The notes: generated from the sequence alone by a model not told the origin. DNA of 64,000 nucleotides from Mucilaginibacter sp. (GCF_028288225.1 NZ_JAQBOC010000084.1:1-64000); one strand, 5' to 3'; shown: positions 34,824 through 44,149, counted from the stretch's first letter. Numbers and translations: made by a program.

Positions 34824-34910
34824 AACACGATTGAATTATTTTATAAGATTTACACGATAAAGATGTTTAATAATCTGTAAATCTTTATAATTCCTTAAAT
34901 CGTGTTTTGT
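34824..34910. repeat. long imperfect inverted repeat
   Basis: The left arm (AACACGATT ... AAGATTTACA, about 34824-34854) and the right arm (TGTAAATCTT ... AATCGTGTTT, about 34876-34908) are complementary over roughly 30 bases with small mismatches. It probably ends the oxidoreductase transcript. Confidence 0.7.
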
Positions 34911-35120
34911 CAATTCCTTCACCTTATTCAAATTACTGTTAATAGGGCAGGTTTTTAACAGCTTTACAAAATAGGTAAGATTGGCTATCATCTAACTAAA
35001 AGCTTAACAAGGGCATAGGCATATTGTTATAAAATTGTTATAAAAGAAATTATAATTTGTAATCCTTCTGCAAATAATGCCATATGTTGTTGACATTGTG
35101 TAAATTTTATTCCGATTTTA
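34911..35120. other. AT-rich intergenic region
   Basis: No gene or repeat is visible between the inverted repeat and the palindrome upstream of the FMN reductase. Confidence 0.4.
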
Positions 35121-35142
35121 ATTATATGTTTAAACATATAAT
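35121..35142. promoter_or_regulatory. 22-bp perfect palindrome, candidate operator
   Basis: Arms ATTATATGTTT (35121-35131) and AAACATATAAT (35132-35142) are perfectly complementary with no spacer. The palindrome covers the area just upstream of, and touching, the -7 box, where a repressor dimer would block polymerase. The core ATGTTTAAACAT resembles MarR/HxlR-type sites. No regulator gene is adjacent. Confidence 0.6.
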
Positions 35143-35149
35143 ATATTTG
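35142..35149 (+). promoter_or_regulatory. -7 box of the FMN reductase gene
   Basis: TATATTTG is an exact TAnnTTTG. The predicted start is about 35155 and the ATG at 35173 follows. This excludes the longer frame starting at 35149. Confidence 0.6.
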
Positions 35150-35172
35150 TGCTTGTAATCAAAAAAAGTAAA

Positions 35173-35742
35173 ATGTACAAGCTTAAAATAATATCGTCAA
35201 CTGTAAGGCCCGGACGTAAAGGGCCGATTGTTGCAAAATGGATAACAGAAACAGCACAAAATCATGGCTTTGAAGTTGAACTGCTTGACCTTGGTGAAAT
35301 TAATCTGCCGTTGATGAACGAGGCTGTTCACCCAATTATGCGTCAGTATGAACATGACCATAGTAAGCAATGGAGCGCAAAAATTGAAGAAGCCGATGCT
35401 TTTATTTTTGTTACTGCAGAGTATGATTACAGTTACCCGGCATCATTAAAAAATGCTTTGGAATACCTTGTACATGAGTGGGCATACAAGCCTGCCGGAA
35501 TTGTTAGCTACAGTGCAGGACCATTTGCCGGTGTAAGGGCAGTTATGAGCCTTAAATCTGATCTGCTTTCACTTAAAACAGTTTCACTTGGCGAAATGGT
35601 AAACATCCCGATGCTGCACCAGTTCATTAACGATGAAAACCAATTTGTGGCCGATGAAAAACTGAATACAGCAACAACACTCATGTTTAACCAGCTATTA
35701 CGCTGGACAAAAGGTATGAAAGCAATAAAAGAGGATAAGTAA
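35173..35742 (+). CDS. NADPH-dependent FMN reductase family protein
   Basis: The 189-residue flavodoxin-fold protein begins MYKLKIISSTVRPGRKGPIV (phosphate-binding loop SSTVRPGRKG). It has FVTAEYDYSYPASLKNALEYL, the typical FMN-site segment, and GIVSYSAGPFAGVRAV. It likely reduces quinones, azo compounds or flavin with NAD(P)H. The upstream palindrome suggests repression relieved by a small ligand. It is a single-gene unit ending at a bidirectional terminator. Confidence 0.9.
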   Translation: MYKLKIISSTVRPGRKGPIVAKWITETAQNHGFEVELLDLGEINLPLMNEAVHPIMRQYEHDHSKQWSAKIEEADAFIFVTAEYDYSYPASLKNALEYLVHEWAYKPAGIVSYSAGPFAGVRAVMSLKSDLLSLKTVSLGEMVNIPMLHQFINDENQFVADEKLNTATTLMFNQLLRWTKGMKAIKEDK

Positions 35743-35808
35743 GGAAAAGTCCAAAGTCCATGGTCGATAGTCCATAGTGAATGGCAGAGCGTATGTTATT
35801 GTTAAAAC
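35743..35808. repeat. short tandem AGTCCA-type repeats
   Basis: Units AAAGTCCA, TAGTCCAT recur three to four times with one small inverted element. It is a weak member of the intergenic repeat class. Confidence 0.45.
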
Positions 35809-35843
35809 AAAGAAACCCGCCTTTTTAAGGACGGGTTCTTTAA
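35809..35843. terminator. bidirectional terminator
   Basis: AAGAAACCCG and CGGGTTCTTT form a near-perfect stem with A and T tracts on both sides. It lies between the convergent FMN reductase and DUF4397 genes. Confidence 0.75.
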
Positions 35844-35867
35844 ATAAGTAAAAATTTCCTGCCTGTT

Positions 35868-36602
35868 TTAATTATAAGAAGGGTGTGCATTGATAATTAA
35901 ATCGGCCGTTAATTTGGTAGCATCTGTGGCAGCAGCAAGGCCGCGGAAATAAACAGTGTATACAAAGCCGTTATTTAAGGAAACATTAGGTAAAGTAGTC
36001 AGCACGGTAGCTGTTCCGGTTTTCCTAATCTCAAGAGTATAAGATTTTCCCACAAGTGGCTTAAAAGATGAGAATCCCTTAAAAGTTTTGTTTGCCACTA
36101 ATACAGCGCCGTCTTTTACAGCAAGGTCGACAGCAGGTGCATCAGGGCTTAAATTAACAAAACGCAAACTGGCATTTCCAGAAGTTGGCTGCGAAATTGA
36201 ATCTGTAAGTAATAAAAGCTGCGGGGTACTTACTTTATTAACCAGGCATAAAGAATAAGCCACGTTTTGTTTTAGTGTTGCGGTATCGCTAACAACGGTT
36301 GAGCCTGCACCGTTGTTGGTAAACGCAAATGTTCTTTTGCCTGTATACGCTCTGAAGTAATCAATACTACTTCCAAAATTTAATGCATTTACATTTACCC
36401 TCTCGCCATTAATTAAAAAATTTAATGGCGGCTGTCCGGGAGAAGCCTGGATAACTGTTAATAATGCTACCGGCGGAGCAGGAGTGTCAGAACTGTGGTT
36501 TTTTAAGCATGACGACAACATAACGGATAGTATGCAAACAGCACTGATCCTTACTACTAAGTTTTTTGAAATGGTTTTAAAGTTTTTCATAATCTTATTC
36601 AC
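35868..36602 (-). CDS. DUF4397 domain lipoprotein
   Basis: The 244-residue protein has a lipoprotein signal with lipobox SSC (about residue 32), then two beta-sandwich DUF4397-type segments (LLTVIQASPGQPPLNFLING and LRFVNLSPDAPAVDLAVKDG). These extracytoplasmic modules occur in Bacteroidota surface proteins of unknown function. ATG 36590 is an alternative start. It is convergent with the FMN reductase and unlinked to other genes. Confidence 0.85.
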   Translation of the reverse strand: MNKIMKNFKTISKNLVVRISAVCILSVMLSSCLKNHSSDTPAPPVALLTVIQASPGQPPLNFLINGERVNVNALNFGSSIDYFRAYTGKRTFAFTNNGAGSTVVSDTATLKQNVAYSLCLVNKVSTPQLLLLTDSISQPTSGNASLRFVNLSPDAPAVDLAVKDGAVLVANKTFKGFSSFKPLVGKSYTLEIRKTGTATVLTTLPNVSLNNGFVYTVYFRGLAAATDATKLTADLIINAHPSYN

Positions 36603-36820
36603 AAATAATTTATAATAGCCATTACGGACGGAAAATTGATAGCGCTACACCAAGATTAAAAAAAATTGAATTTTATAGCTTATACTAATGCAGAGTTAAT
36701 ATAGTTGTTTATATTTCTGTTATTATGTTTTAAATAGAAAAATAATATATTAAAAGTTAAAACAAGGGAGGTTGTTTTTGGTTGTTTAAGAACACAAATA
36801 TCCATTTAAAAATAAATAAC
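36603..36820. other. AT-rich divergent intergenic region
   Basis: It holds promoters for DUF4397 (leftward) and the ferritin-like gene (rightward). No exact -7 consensus was found. A purine-rich AAGGGAGG lies at about 36764-36771. Confidence 0.35.
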
Positions 36821-37366
36821 ATGGTAACTAAAACATCAAACTCAAAACCTGCCGGTTTAACCGGTAAAATGGAAGACTCAGAATTTCACAAATTCTTTGT
36901 TGACGAATTGAAAGATATTTACTGGGCCGAAAAACACCTGGTAAAAGCTTTACCAAAAATGCAGAAGGCAGCAACCAGCAGTGATCTTGCGGCGGCATTT
37001 CAAAAGCATACTGGCGAAACCCAAACGCACATTGAAACGCTTGAACAGGTATTTTCTTTGCTGGATGAAAAAGCAGTAGCAAAAAAATGTGATGCTATGG
37101 AAGGTCTGCTTACTGAAGCAGCCAGCATATTAGAAGATACTGAAAAAGGCACACACACACGGGATGCAGGTTTGATACTTGCCGCCCAAAAGGTTGAGCA
37201 TTATGAAATAGCTGCCTATGGCTCATTACGGACTTTTGCTAAAACAATGGGTCATACTGAAGTTGCCGATCTGCTGCAGCAAACCCTTGATAATGAAAAA
37301 GCAACTGATGTAGCTTTAACCCAGGCCGCTGAAAGTATGGTGAACGAAGCCGCAGCAGCAGAATAA
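36821..37366 (+). CDS. DUF892 ferritin-like protein (YciE/YciF family)
   Basis: The 181-residue helical protein contains FHKFFVDELKDIYWAEKHLV near the N terminus and Glu/His-rich helices (EKHLVK, HTGETQTHIETLEQVF, VEHYEIAAYGSL) that supply the di-metal ligands of the ferritin-like fold. Members are induced by osmotic or oxidative stress and may bind iron. ATG 36821 was chosen over the TTG at 36782. It is a single gene closed by a strong terminator. Confidence 0.9.
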   Translation: MVTKTSNSKPAGLTGKMEDSEFHKFFVDELKDIYWAEKHLVKALPKMQKAATSSDLAAAFQKHTGETQTHIETLEQVFSLLDEKAVAKKCDAMEGLLTEAASILEDTEKGTHTRDAGLILAAQKVEHYEIAAYGSLRTFAKTMGHTEVADLLQQTLDNEKATDVALTQAAESMVNEAAAAE

Positions 37367-37384
37367 AAAATATATTGATACAAA

Positions 37385-37418
37385 GAAGCCGCCTCATGTT
37401 AATTTATAAGGCGGCTTC
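37385..37418. terminator. bidirectional terminator
   Basis: GAAGCCGCC pairs perfectly with GGCGGCTTC across a 16-nt loop, between the convergent ferritin-like and M28 peptidase genes. Confidence 0.75.
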
Positions 37419-37440
37419 TGTTTGTTTTGATATTTAGATC

Positions 37441-39000
37441 TTACAACCCGTCAAATACAAATGTTCCTTTTTCCAGAGTTTTTCTCGGTAACATGTCTGT
37501 CCGGTTGCTGGCCTGGTACACAAATGATGCTACAATAATTGCAGCCTGTTTCAGATCTTCAATTTTCAGGTGATCGTAATTATCCATATTGCTGTGGTGC
37601 GTGCGAGTTTCATAATCAATAGGATCCTGTATAAATTGAAAACCCGGTATACCTGCCCAATCAAATGAAAGGTGATCTGTTGAGCCTGTATTTTTCAGTG
37701 TTACCGTACTTGCGCCAAGGTCAGCAAATGGTTTAAACCATTGCTCAAATATTGGCTTTATAGCCGTGTTATCCTGGGCAAAAATACCACGGATCTTTCC
37801 GGTTCCGTTATCAAGGTTAAAATATGCCGATACTTTGGCCTGCTCAGGTTTTAAAGCCAGGTCAGTTCCTCTGAAATGGTTTTTTACGTAACCGTATGAT
37901 CCTAAAAGACCTTGCTCTTCACCGCCCCACAAAGCAATACGAATTGTGCGTTTAGGTTTTAGACCTAATGAATCAAGCAGTCTGACAGCTTCCAGCATTA
38001 CTATACAACCTGCTCCGTTATCGGTAGCCCCGGTTGATGAAGCCCATGCATCCATGTGGCCGCCAAGCATTACCAGCTGTGCTTTTAGTTTAGGATCAGT
38101 TCCCGGTATTTCGCCAACAACATTATAACCTTTTATATCAGCGTCGTTAAATTTAGCTTTCACATTTAAGTTCAGCTCAACTTTGTGATCCGATTCAATA
38201 AGCCTTTTTATCCGTTGTGCATCTTCTGATGATATAGCTACTTTTACCATACTTTCGCTAGTATTGGTTTTATATCCCATAAGTCCCTGTACAAAAACGG
38301 TTCCGTTCCTGTTTTCAGCACCCGAAGTGATAATTGCCAAAGCACCTGATTTTTGAATTAATTGAGGAACCCTGTTAATGGTATTAAAATATTTAAGGTA
38401 ACCCTCTAATACCTCCCGGCTAAGCATGTAAGTATCCTTCATATTAGCCAGCGCAGTATCTGATAAACGCTCTGCCGACGGTTTATAATCAGGCTCATAG
38501 CTTGGTGCGCTTCCAATTACCAAAACAAATTTACCTTTAAATTCGCTAGAGTGCTTAATTATATAAGCCGTATCCATGGCACTTGCCTGCGGCAGTACAA
38601 CGACATCAGCATGGATCTCGCCTTTGGTATTGCCGCTCCATGGTTCAGGATATGCGGTTATTGATTGCGAGTAAGGTGCTTTTAGTGAGATGCTGAATTC
38701 TTCTATTTCCCATCCTTTACCAAAATCGCCCCATGGCTCCATGGCTGCATTTGCCATTCCCCATTTCTTCATGGTTTCAACAGCCCACATACCGGCTCTT
38801 TTATACCCTGGAGAATTGGTAAGCCTTGACCCCGAAACATCAGTAATATAATGTGCAATGGATGGAATGTGCGAATCTTTCATTTCGGCATTCCTTATTT
38901 TGGTAAATGCTGCTGTGTCAACAACTTCCTGTTGAGCATAAAGGCTTACGCTGGTCAGCATCAGCGCTGCAAAAACGGGTTTAAAGTAAAAGTGCTTCAT
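37441..39000 (-). CDS. M28 family metallopeptidase, secreted
   Basis: The 519-residue protein has a signal peptide (cleavage near VSLYAQQ). A PA-type insertion lies at about residues 130-260. The M28 catalytic domain has zinc ligands in LGGHMDAW and TDNGAG, the catalytic pair in WGGEEQGLLGS, and a late His in TGSTDHLSFD. It is a periplasmic or exported aminopeptidase/carboxypeptidase. Its large size matches the glutamate carboxypeptidase-like Bacteroidota branch. It is a single gene. Confidence 0.92.
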   Translation of the reverse strand: MKHFYFKPVFAALMLTSVSLYAQQEVVDTAAFTKIRNAEMKDSHIPSIAHYITDVSGSRLTNSPGYKRAGMWAVETMKKWGMANAAMEPWGDFGKGWEIEEFSISLKAPYSQSITAYPEPWSGNTKGEIHADVVVLPQASAMDTAYIIKHSSEFKGKFVLVIGSAPSYEPDYKPSAERLSDTALANMKDTYMLSREVLEGYLKYFNTINRVPQLIQKSGALAIITSGAENRNGTVFVQGLMGYKTNTSESMVKVAISSEDAQRIKRLIESDHKVELNLNVKAKFNDADIKGYNVVGEIPGTDPKLKAQLVMLGGHMDAWASSTGATDNGAGCIVMLEAVRLLDSLGLKPKRTIRIALWGGEEQGLLGSYGYVKNHFRGTDLALKPEQAKVSAYFNLDNGTGKIRGIFAQDNTAIKPIFEQWFKPFADLGASTVTLKNTGSTDHLSFDWAGIPGFQFIQDPIDYETRTHHSNMDNYDHLKIEDLKQAAIIVASFVYQASNRTDMLPRKTLEKGTFVFDGL

Positions 39001-39125
39001 TTTTGTTTTTTGATTTATCGGTCAGTTAATTATAGTTAAAACTATGAGTTTGCCTTTACAACTACAACTTTATTTAAAGCGGCTAATTTTAGAATAAGCA
39101 TTCAGCTAAATGTTACAAACAGGAA

Positions 39126-39740
39126 CTATGAATTTTGATTATGCTGAAACTCGCGGATCTTTTTGTCCTGTAATTTCGAGAAAAATAAAACCATGTAAAT
39201 TGCGCCAATAGTTGCAAAAAGCATGTCGGATTGTGTATCCCAAACGTCGCCTTGCGTGCCTAAAAATGAATCGCCGGATGAGCCTGAAGCAACAGAAACA
39301 AACCATTCCAAAAATTCATAGCACATGCTGATACTCATACAAACAACTACTGTTAAAAACGGGACCCAGGTTTTCTTTTGGATGATATTTTGGCGGATAT
39401 AGATCTCCCTGATTATCATTGCAGGTATAAACCCCTGGGCAAAATGGCCAAGCTTATCATAATTATTACGGCTTTGATGAAATATATCTTTTATCCAATC
39501 AAATAACGGCACCATAGCATAAGTATAATGCCCGCCTACAAATAATATGCTGCAATGGATCAATATAAAGCAATAGGTTAGATAGGTAAACCTAAAGCGC
39601 TTAAAGGTTATCAGCAATACTATAAACCCAATCATTGCCGGGAAAACCTCCAATATCCAGGTAAAATAATCATGTGGATTGATGGCAGAAACAACCAATC
39701 CGGTAAGGAAAAGAATGATAAGGATATAGTATTTTTTCAT
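39126..39740 (-). CDS. DUF2238 (YjdF-like) integral membrane protein
   Basis: The 204-residue protein has about six TM spans. It shows the DUF2238 motifs GGHYTYAMVPLFDWI, NNYDKLGHFAQGFIPA and GTQGDVWDTQSDM, where conserved His, Asp and Gln residues cluster. The function is unknown. No operon partner is seen; the next gene on the strand is 138 bp away. Confidence 0.88.
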   Translation of the reverse strand: MKKYYILIILFLTGLVVSAINPHDYFTWILEVFPAMIGFIVLLITFKRFRFTYLTYCFILIHCSILFVGGHYTYAMVPLFDWIKDIFHQSRNNYDKLGHFAQGFIPAMIIREIYIRQNIIQKKTWVPFLTVVVCMSISMCYEFLEWFVSVASGSSGDSFLGTQGDVWDTQSDMLFATIGAIYMVLFFSKLQDKKIREFQHNQNS

Positions 39741-39878
39741 TCACTAATATGAATATTAAAATTGACGATAGAAATTTGATTTTTCTCTGTACCCTTTGCG
39801 TGTCCCCCTGGGAACTCCGCGGTAAAAAACAACCACGGAGTTCGTGAAGGAGAGATGGAGACACGGAATTTTGATATT

Positions 39879-40079
39879 TTAAAACTTCAGAATCTCTGTC
39901 TGACCTGTATTTTCTGCGTTTCCTTTTTCATTTTGTTCTGTTACTGATTCTATATCTGCAAATAATTTCCTGTCTTTACTTAATGTTGGGGCAACCCCAA
40001 ATATACCTATGCCTGCTAACGCAAGCACTATAAAAAGGACTAAAGCACAAAGCCTTATCACCTTTTTGAGCTGTTTCAT
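39879..40079 (-). CDS. small single-span membrane protein
   Basis: The 66-residue frame has a basic start (MKQLKKVIRLC), one strong TM helix (ALVLFIVLALAGIGIFGVAP) and an acidic hydrophilic tail. Topology is convincing for an N-in anchored protein. I do not recognise a family. The next gene up on the same strand is also small and membrane-anchored. Confidence 0.55.
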   Translation of the reverse strand: MKQLKKVIRLCALVLFIVLALAGIGIFGVAPTLSKDRKLFADIESVTEQNEKGNAENTGQTEILKF

Positions 40080-40171
40080 ATGCTTGTTTTTAAAAATAAC
40101 TGATGGTGCTGAATGTTCTTCAGCAGCTTAATAAATGGACTTTACCGCTAAGGCGGTTAAAAAGATGGGGA

Positions 40172-40570
40172 TTACACTAAAGTGAAGGCAGGATCATCGC
40201 TTGTGTTTTGTGGAATGGTTTTATGCTGATAAAAAAAGCAGGTTTGCAGATTTCTAATATTACTGATGCAACGACTGGCTATTTGTATTTTTACCTGCCT
40301 GCTATGCAGCTCACTTAAATCAATGACTGATGTAACGAAAAATGAGAATGTGTTTACCCCGTTCTGAGTATGCCTTAAAGCCCTTTTATAAGTAATGCTT
40401 TTTACAACCCGGTTTTGGTTGATTTGCACCAATGTAGTTTGCAGGGCATTGGGCTTCTGTTGGGTTTGAACAACTAATCCCGAAAAAGTAAAAAAACTCA
40501 GTAGCAAAACAACGGCAAGCAACCATTTTGAAAATGGGTTTTGATAAATATATGTCCGGGTATTATTCAT
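40172..40570 (-). CDS. hypothetical membrane-anchored or secreted protein
   Basis: The 132-residue frame begins MNNTRTYIYQNPFSKWLLAV and has one hydrophobic segment (LLAVVLLLSFFTFSGLVV), probably a signal peptide or anchor. A basic region rich in Gln, Asn and Ser follows. No motif is recognised. Together with 39879 it may form a small two-gene unit. Confidence 0.5.
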   Translation of the reverse strand: MNNTRTYIYQNPFSKWLLAVVLLLSFFTFSGLVVQTQQKPNALQTTLVQINQNRVVKSITYKRALRHTQNGVNTFSFFVTSVIDLSELHSRQVKIQIASRCISNIRNLQTCFFYQHKTIPQNTSDDPAFTLV

Positions 40571-40715
40571 TCCAGCATAAAAGTACGAAGAATTAAATAC
40601 GGTAAGAAATAATATAAAAGCTTATGCCTGATTATGGCTGCTTCCAGACTGGTTTTGTCATATTTTCCACCCTGTATTGGCATTCTTTCACCGTATATAT
40701 CTAATTTACAGGTGA

Positions 40716-40723
40716 TATTTTTG
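40716..40723 (+). promoter_or_regulatory. -7 box directly before the MFS start codon
   Basis: TATTTTTG ends 4 nt before ATG 40728. Transcription would start at about the initiation codon, predicting a leaderless mRNA, or else the true start is Met at 40764. Confidence 0.45.
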
Positions 40724-40727
40724 ATAG

Positions 40728-42251
40728 ATGCAAAAAGATGAATCATTGGCCGGAACTAAAGAATGGATGGCCCTTGCTGTGCTGGCTTTGCCCACTCTAC
40801 TGGTGTCAATGGATACAACTGTGGTATATCTTGCCATTCCCTCCATCAGCTCGGCACTTAAACCTACCAGCTCGCAGCAGTTGTGGATCACCGACATTTA
40901 TGGGTTCATCGAGGCTGGTTTACTAATCACCCTTGGATCTTTAGGCGACAGAATTGGCCGCCGCAAGCTGTTACTGATGGGGGCTGTAGCATTTGCTTTT
41001 GCATCAGCACTTGCGGCTTTTGCTAAGGACGCCAATCTGCTGATTGCTGCAAGAGCATTGTTAGGCATGGCAGGCGCAACCTTGCTTCCATCTACACTGT
41101 CTATGGTTCGCAATATGTTTCATAATGAGGCGCAGCGCGCATTTGCCATAGGGCTGTGGACAACCTGCTTTTCTACAGGTACAATGCTGGGCCCATTAGT
41201 TGGCGGGTTTTTATTAGGTCATTTTTGGTGGGGATCAGTGTTTTTGATGGGCGTGCCGGTTATGCTGTTGTTTTTAATACTGGGACCGTTATTGCTCCCT
41301 GAATTTAAGGATCCGGGGGGTGCAAAATTCGATCTTACAAGTGTTTTTTTACTGATAGCTTCTATTCTTCCTGTTACTTACGGAATAAAACAAATTGCCG
41401 AGCAAGGTATTGAACTGATATTTATGCTGCCCATTTTAGCCGGCGTTCTCTTCAGCATTGCCTTTTTACGAAGACAGCGAAGATTAACAGACCCGCTGAT
41501 AAATTTAAGTCTTTTTAAAATCCCGCCTTTCAGGATAGCACTGGTTACTTTGCCGGTATCACTTTTTATGTGGGCGGGGATCTTCCTTTTTGTAAGCCAG
41601 TATCTGCAGTTGATACTGAATATGGATCCATTCACAGCGGGGTTATGGACCTTGCCCGCTGCAGTGGCCAGTACTATCAGCTGCGCATCTACACATGAAT
41701 TAACAAAAGTTTGTCCTAAACCGGCACTTGTCATTATCGGATTAGTAACTATGGCGATAAGCCTTGTTGTACTTACGCAGATAAGTGGCACTTTGCCTGT
41801 CCTGATTATTGCCACCATTTTGCTATCGTTAGGCTGTGGTTTGGTTGTTACCCTTAGTACCAATATGGTTATGACGGCTGCACCACCCGAACGAGCCGGG
41901 GCAGCGGCAGGGATCTCAGAAACAAGTACTGCGCTGGGCGCATCATTCGGGATTGCACTGCTGGGCAGTATTGGTGTAGCTGTATACCGGTATCACCTGG
42001 CGGAATTAAAGGTTTACGGAATTCCGCAAACTGCAATTCATATCGCTCAAAATACTTTTGGAGCAGCAGTGCAGGCAGCCAAACAACTTAACGGTGAGCC
42101 AGGGCAAAAACTTATTAGCCTTACTAAAACTGCATTTTTACAATCGTTCCAGGTTACTGCAGGGGCGGCGGCAGTTGTAATGTTTATAATTGCTATTGTG
42201 GTTGGTGTAATGTTTCGGCAGTATGATAAACAGCAGCAAAGTAATCTTTAA
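40728..42251 (+). CDS. MFS exporter, DHA2 (14-TM) family
   Basis: The 507-residue protein begins with the DHA2 opening ALPTLLVSMDTTVVYLAIPSI and has motif A GSLGDRIGRRKLLL after TM2. The motif C-like segment LGPLVGGFLLG in TM5 marks it as a drug:proton antiporter. Fourteen hydrophobic spans fit SmvA/EmrB-type quaternary-amine or drug exporters. It stands alone and is followed 112 bp later by the dehydratase gene. Confidence 0.9.
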   Translation: MQKDESLAGTKEWMALAVLALPTLLVSMDTTVVYLAIPSISSALKPTSSQQLWITDIYGFIEAGLLITLGSLGDRIGRRKLLLMGAVAFAFASALAAFAKDANLLIAARALLGMAGATLLPSTLSMVRNMFHNEAQRAFAIGLWTTCFSTGTMLGPLVGGFLLGHFWWGSVFLMGVPVMLLFLILGPLLLPEFKDPGGAKFDLTSVFLLIASILPVTYGIKQIAEQGIELIFMLPILAGVLFSIAFLRRQRRLTDPLINLSLFKIPPFRIALVTLPVSLFMWAGIFLFVSQYLQLILNMDPFTAGLWTLPAAVASTISCASTHELTKVCPKPALVIIGLVTMAISLVVLTQISGTLPVLIIATILLSLGCGLVVTLSTNMVMTAAPPERAGAAAGISETSTALGASFGIALLGSIGVAVYRYHLAELKVYGIPQTAIHIAQNTFGAAVQAAKQLNGEPGQKLISLTKTAFLQSFQVTAGAAAVVMFIIAIVVGVMFRQYDKQQQSNL

Positions 42252-42363
42252 GCATAATTACAGCGGCTATTCTTGTTAACGGCTTCATTTGATTCTTTGT
42301 TGAACATATCTATTGTCTATATAAAAAATATAACTTTGAGATTCATAAACCGAAAAATCAAAG

Positions 42364-44079
42364 ATGAACGAAAAAAAACTGAGAAGCAGCGAATGGTTTG
42401 GCAGAACAGGCAAGGACGGCTTTATTTATCGTTCGTGGATGAAGAACCAGGGGATCCCGGCACATGAGTTTAAGGGTAAGCCTGTTATTGGCATTTGCAA
42501 TACATGGTCGGAATTAACCCCGTGCAATGCACATTTCAGAGAACTGGCAGAATCTGTTAAACATGGCATTTATGAGGCAGGCGGTTTCCCGGTTGAGTTC
42601 CCGGTAATGTCATTAGGCGAAACACTTATTAAGCCTACCGCTATGCTTTACCGTAACCTGGTGAGCATGGATGTGGAGGAATCTATCAGGGCTAACCCGC
42701 TCGACGGGGTAGTGCTGCTGTGCGGTTGTGATAAAACAACTCCATCATTAATCATGGGGGCCTGCAGTGTAAACATCCCAACTATTGTTGTTTCGGGTGG
42801 TGCTATGCTTACGGGTAAATACCAGGGAAGGGATATAGGTACATCTGATGTATGGCGCTTTTCGGAAGCACAGCGATCAGGTAGAATGACGGAAGAGGAA
42901 ATGAATGTTGCCGAAGCCTGCATGTCGCGCAGCAGAGGGCATTGTGCAGTAATGGGCACAGCCTCAACGATGGCGGTAATGACGGAGGCTTTGGGTCTTT
43001 CCTTACCCGAAAATGCCGCTATTCCTGCAGCTGATTCCCGCAGGAAGGTGTTAGCGCATCTGTCAGGTATGCGGATAGTGGATATGGTTAGGGAAGATTT
43101 GAAATTGTCGGACATCCTTACCCTGCAAGCGTTTGAAAACGCGATACTCACCAATGCTGCTATTGGCGGTTCAACCAATTTTATTATTCATTTACTGGCA
43201 ATAGCCGGCAGGATAGGTGTTAAGCTTGCGATTGACGATTTTGATACTACAGCTAAAGGAATTCCGCTGCTTGCTAATTTGCAGCCATCCGGTAAGTATT
43301 TTATGGAAGATCTTTATTATGCCGGGGGAATTCCCGCTGTAATGAAGGAGTTGGATAGCTTGTTAAACAGGGAAACCATTGCTGTAAGCGGTAAGCCGAT
43401 AGCAGATAACTATTTGAATAGCGAGTGCTTTAACCGCGACGTAATAGCTACTGTAAAAGAACCATTTAACCAGGCCGCAGGCATCACGGTTTTGAAAGGG
43501 AATTTATGCGAAAATGGCGCGGTAATCAAACCGTCCGCAGCAAACACAATATTGATGCAGCACAGCGGCAAAGCCATAGTGTTTGAAAATATTGAAGATT
43601 ATAAAGCAAGGATAGACGACCCTTTACTTGATGTTGACGAAAACAGCGTATTGGTACTTAAAAATGTAGGGCCTAAAGGTTATCCCGGCATGCCTGAAGT
43701 GGGCAATATGGCCATCCCCAAAAAGCTGCTTGAAAAAGGGGTAACGGACATGGTGCGGATCTCGGATGGAAGAATGAGCGGAACAGGTTTTGGCACCGTT
43801 GTTCTTCATGTTTCGCCGGAAGCTGCCGCAGGTGGTAATATTTCAATTGTACAGGATGGCGATTTGATCTGCCTTGATGTATTTAATAAAACTTTGCATA
43901 TTGAACTATCGGATGCGGAAATAGCTGAGAGGAAAAAGCAGTTACCACCTGTTCAGCCCTTAACAAATCGAGGGTACACCTGGTTATACCAGCAAAATGT
44001 GGAGCAAGCGCATTTGGGGGCCGATTTTGGGTTTTTAAAAGGCGGCAGCGGCAGCGGGGTTTTACGAGATTCGCACTGA
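42364..44079 (+). CDS. IlvD/Edd family dehydratase, probably sugar-acid (arabinonate/xylonate) type
   Basis: The 571-residue enzyme shows Fe-S ligands in NTWSELTPCNAH, CGCDKTTPS and SRGHCAVMGTASTMA. The opening RSSEWFGRTGKDGFIYRSWM is characteristic of the pentonate dehydratases and not of branched-chain IlvD. It would dehydrate an aldonic acid to the 2-keto-3-deoxy acid. An SDR gene follows 70 bp downstream, consistent with a sugar-oxidation route. The exact sugar is not readable, and no transporter or aldolase is adjacent. Confidence 0.87.
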   Translation: MNEKKLRSSEWFGRTGKDGFIYRSWMKNQGIPAHEFKGKPVIGICNTWSELTPCNAHFRELAESVKHGIYEAGGFPVEFPVMSLGETLIKPTAMLYRNLVSMDVEESIRANPLDGVVLLCGCDKTTPSLIMGACSVNIPTIVVSGGAMLTGKYQGRDIGTSDVWRFSEAQRSGRMTEEEMNVAEACMSRSRGHCAVMGTASTMAVMTEALGLSLPENAAIPAADSRRKVLAHLSGMRIVDMVREDLKLSDILTLQAFENAILTNAAIGGSTNFIIHLLAIAGRIGVKLAIDDFDTTAKGIPLLANLQPSGKYFMEDLYYAGGIPAVMKELDSLLNRETIAVSGKPIADNYLNSECFNRDVIATVKEPFNQAAGITVLKGNLCENGAVIKPSAANTILMQHSGKAIVFENIEDYKARIDDPLLDVDENSVLVLKNVGPKGYPGMPEVGNMAIPKKLLEKGVTDMVRISDGRMSGTGFGTVVLHVSPEAAAGGNISIVQDGDLICLDVFNKTLHIELSDAEIAERKKQLPPVQPLTNRGYTWLYQQNVEQAHLGADFGFLKGGSGSGVLRDSH

Positions 44080-44130
44080 GGGAAAGAGTCAAGAGGTTAA
44101 GAGTCAAGAATCAAGAGTTAGAATAAAAGG
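44080..44130. repeat. AGTCAAGA-type tandem repeats, single arm
   Basis: Units GAGTCAAGAG, GAGTCAAGAATCAAGAG occur in tandem between the dehydratase and SDR genes. No complementary arm follows, so here the repeat should not terminate transcription. Confidence 0.65.
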
Positions 44131-44149
44131 AGTTCAAGGTTTATTTATA

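Noticed and set aside
36764..36771. AAGGGAGG as a Shine-Dalgarno for the ferritin-like gene
   Set aside because: It is about 50 bp from the chosen ATG, too far for a ribosome site, and this lineage rarely uses them.
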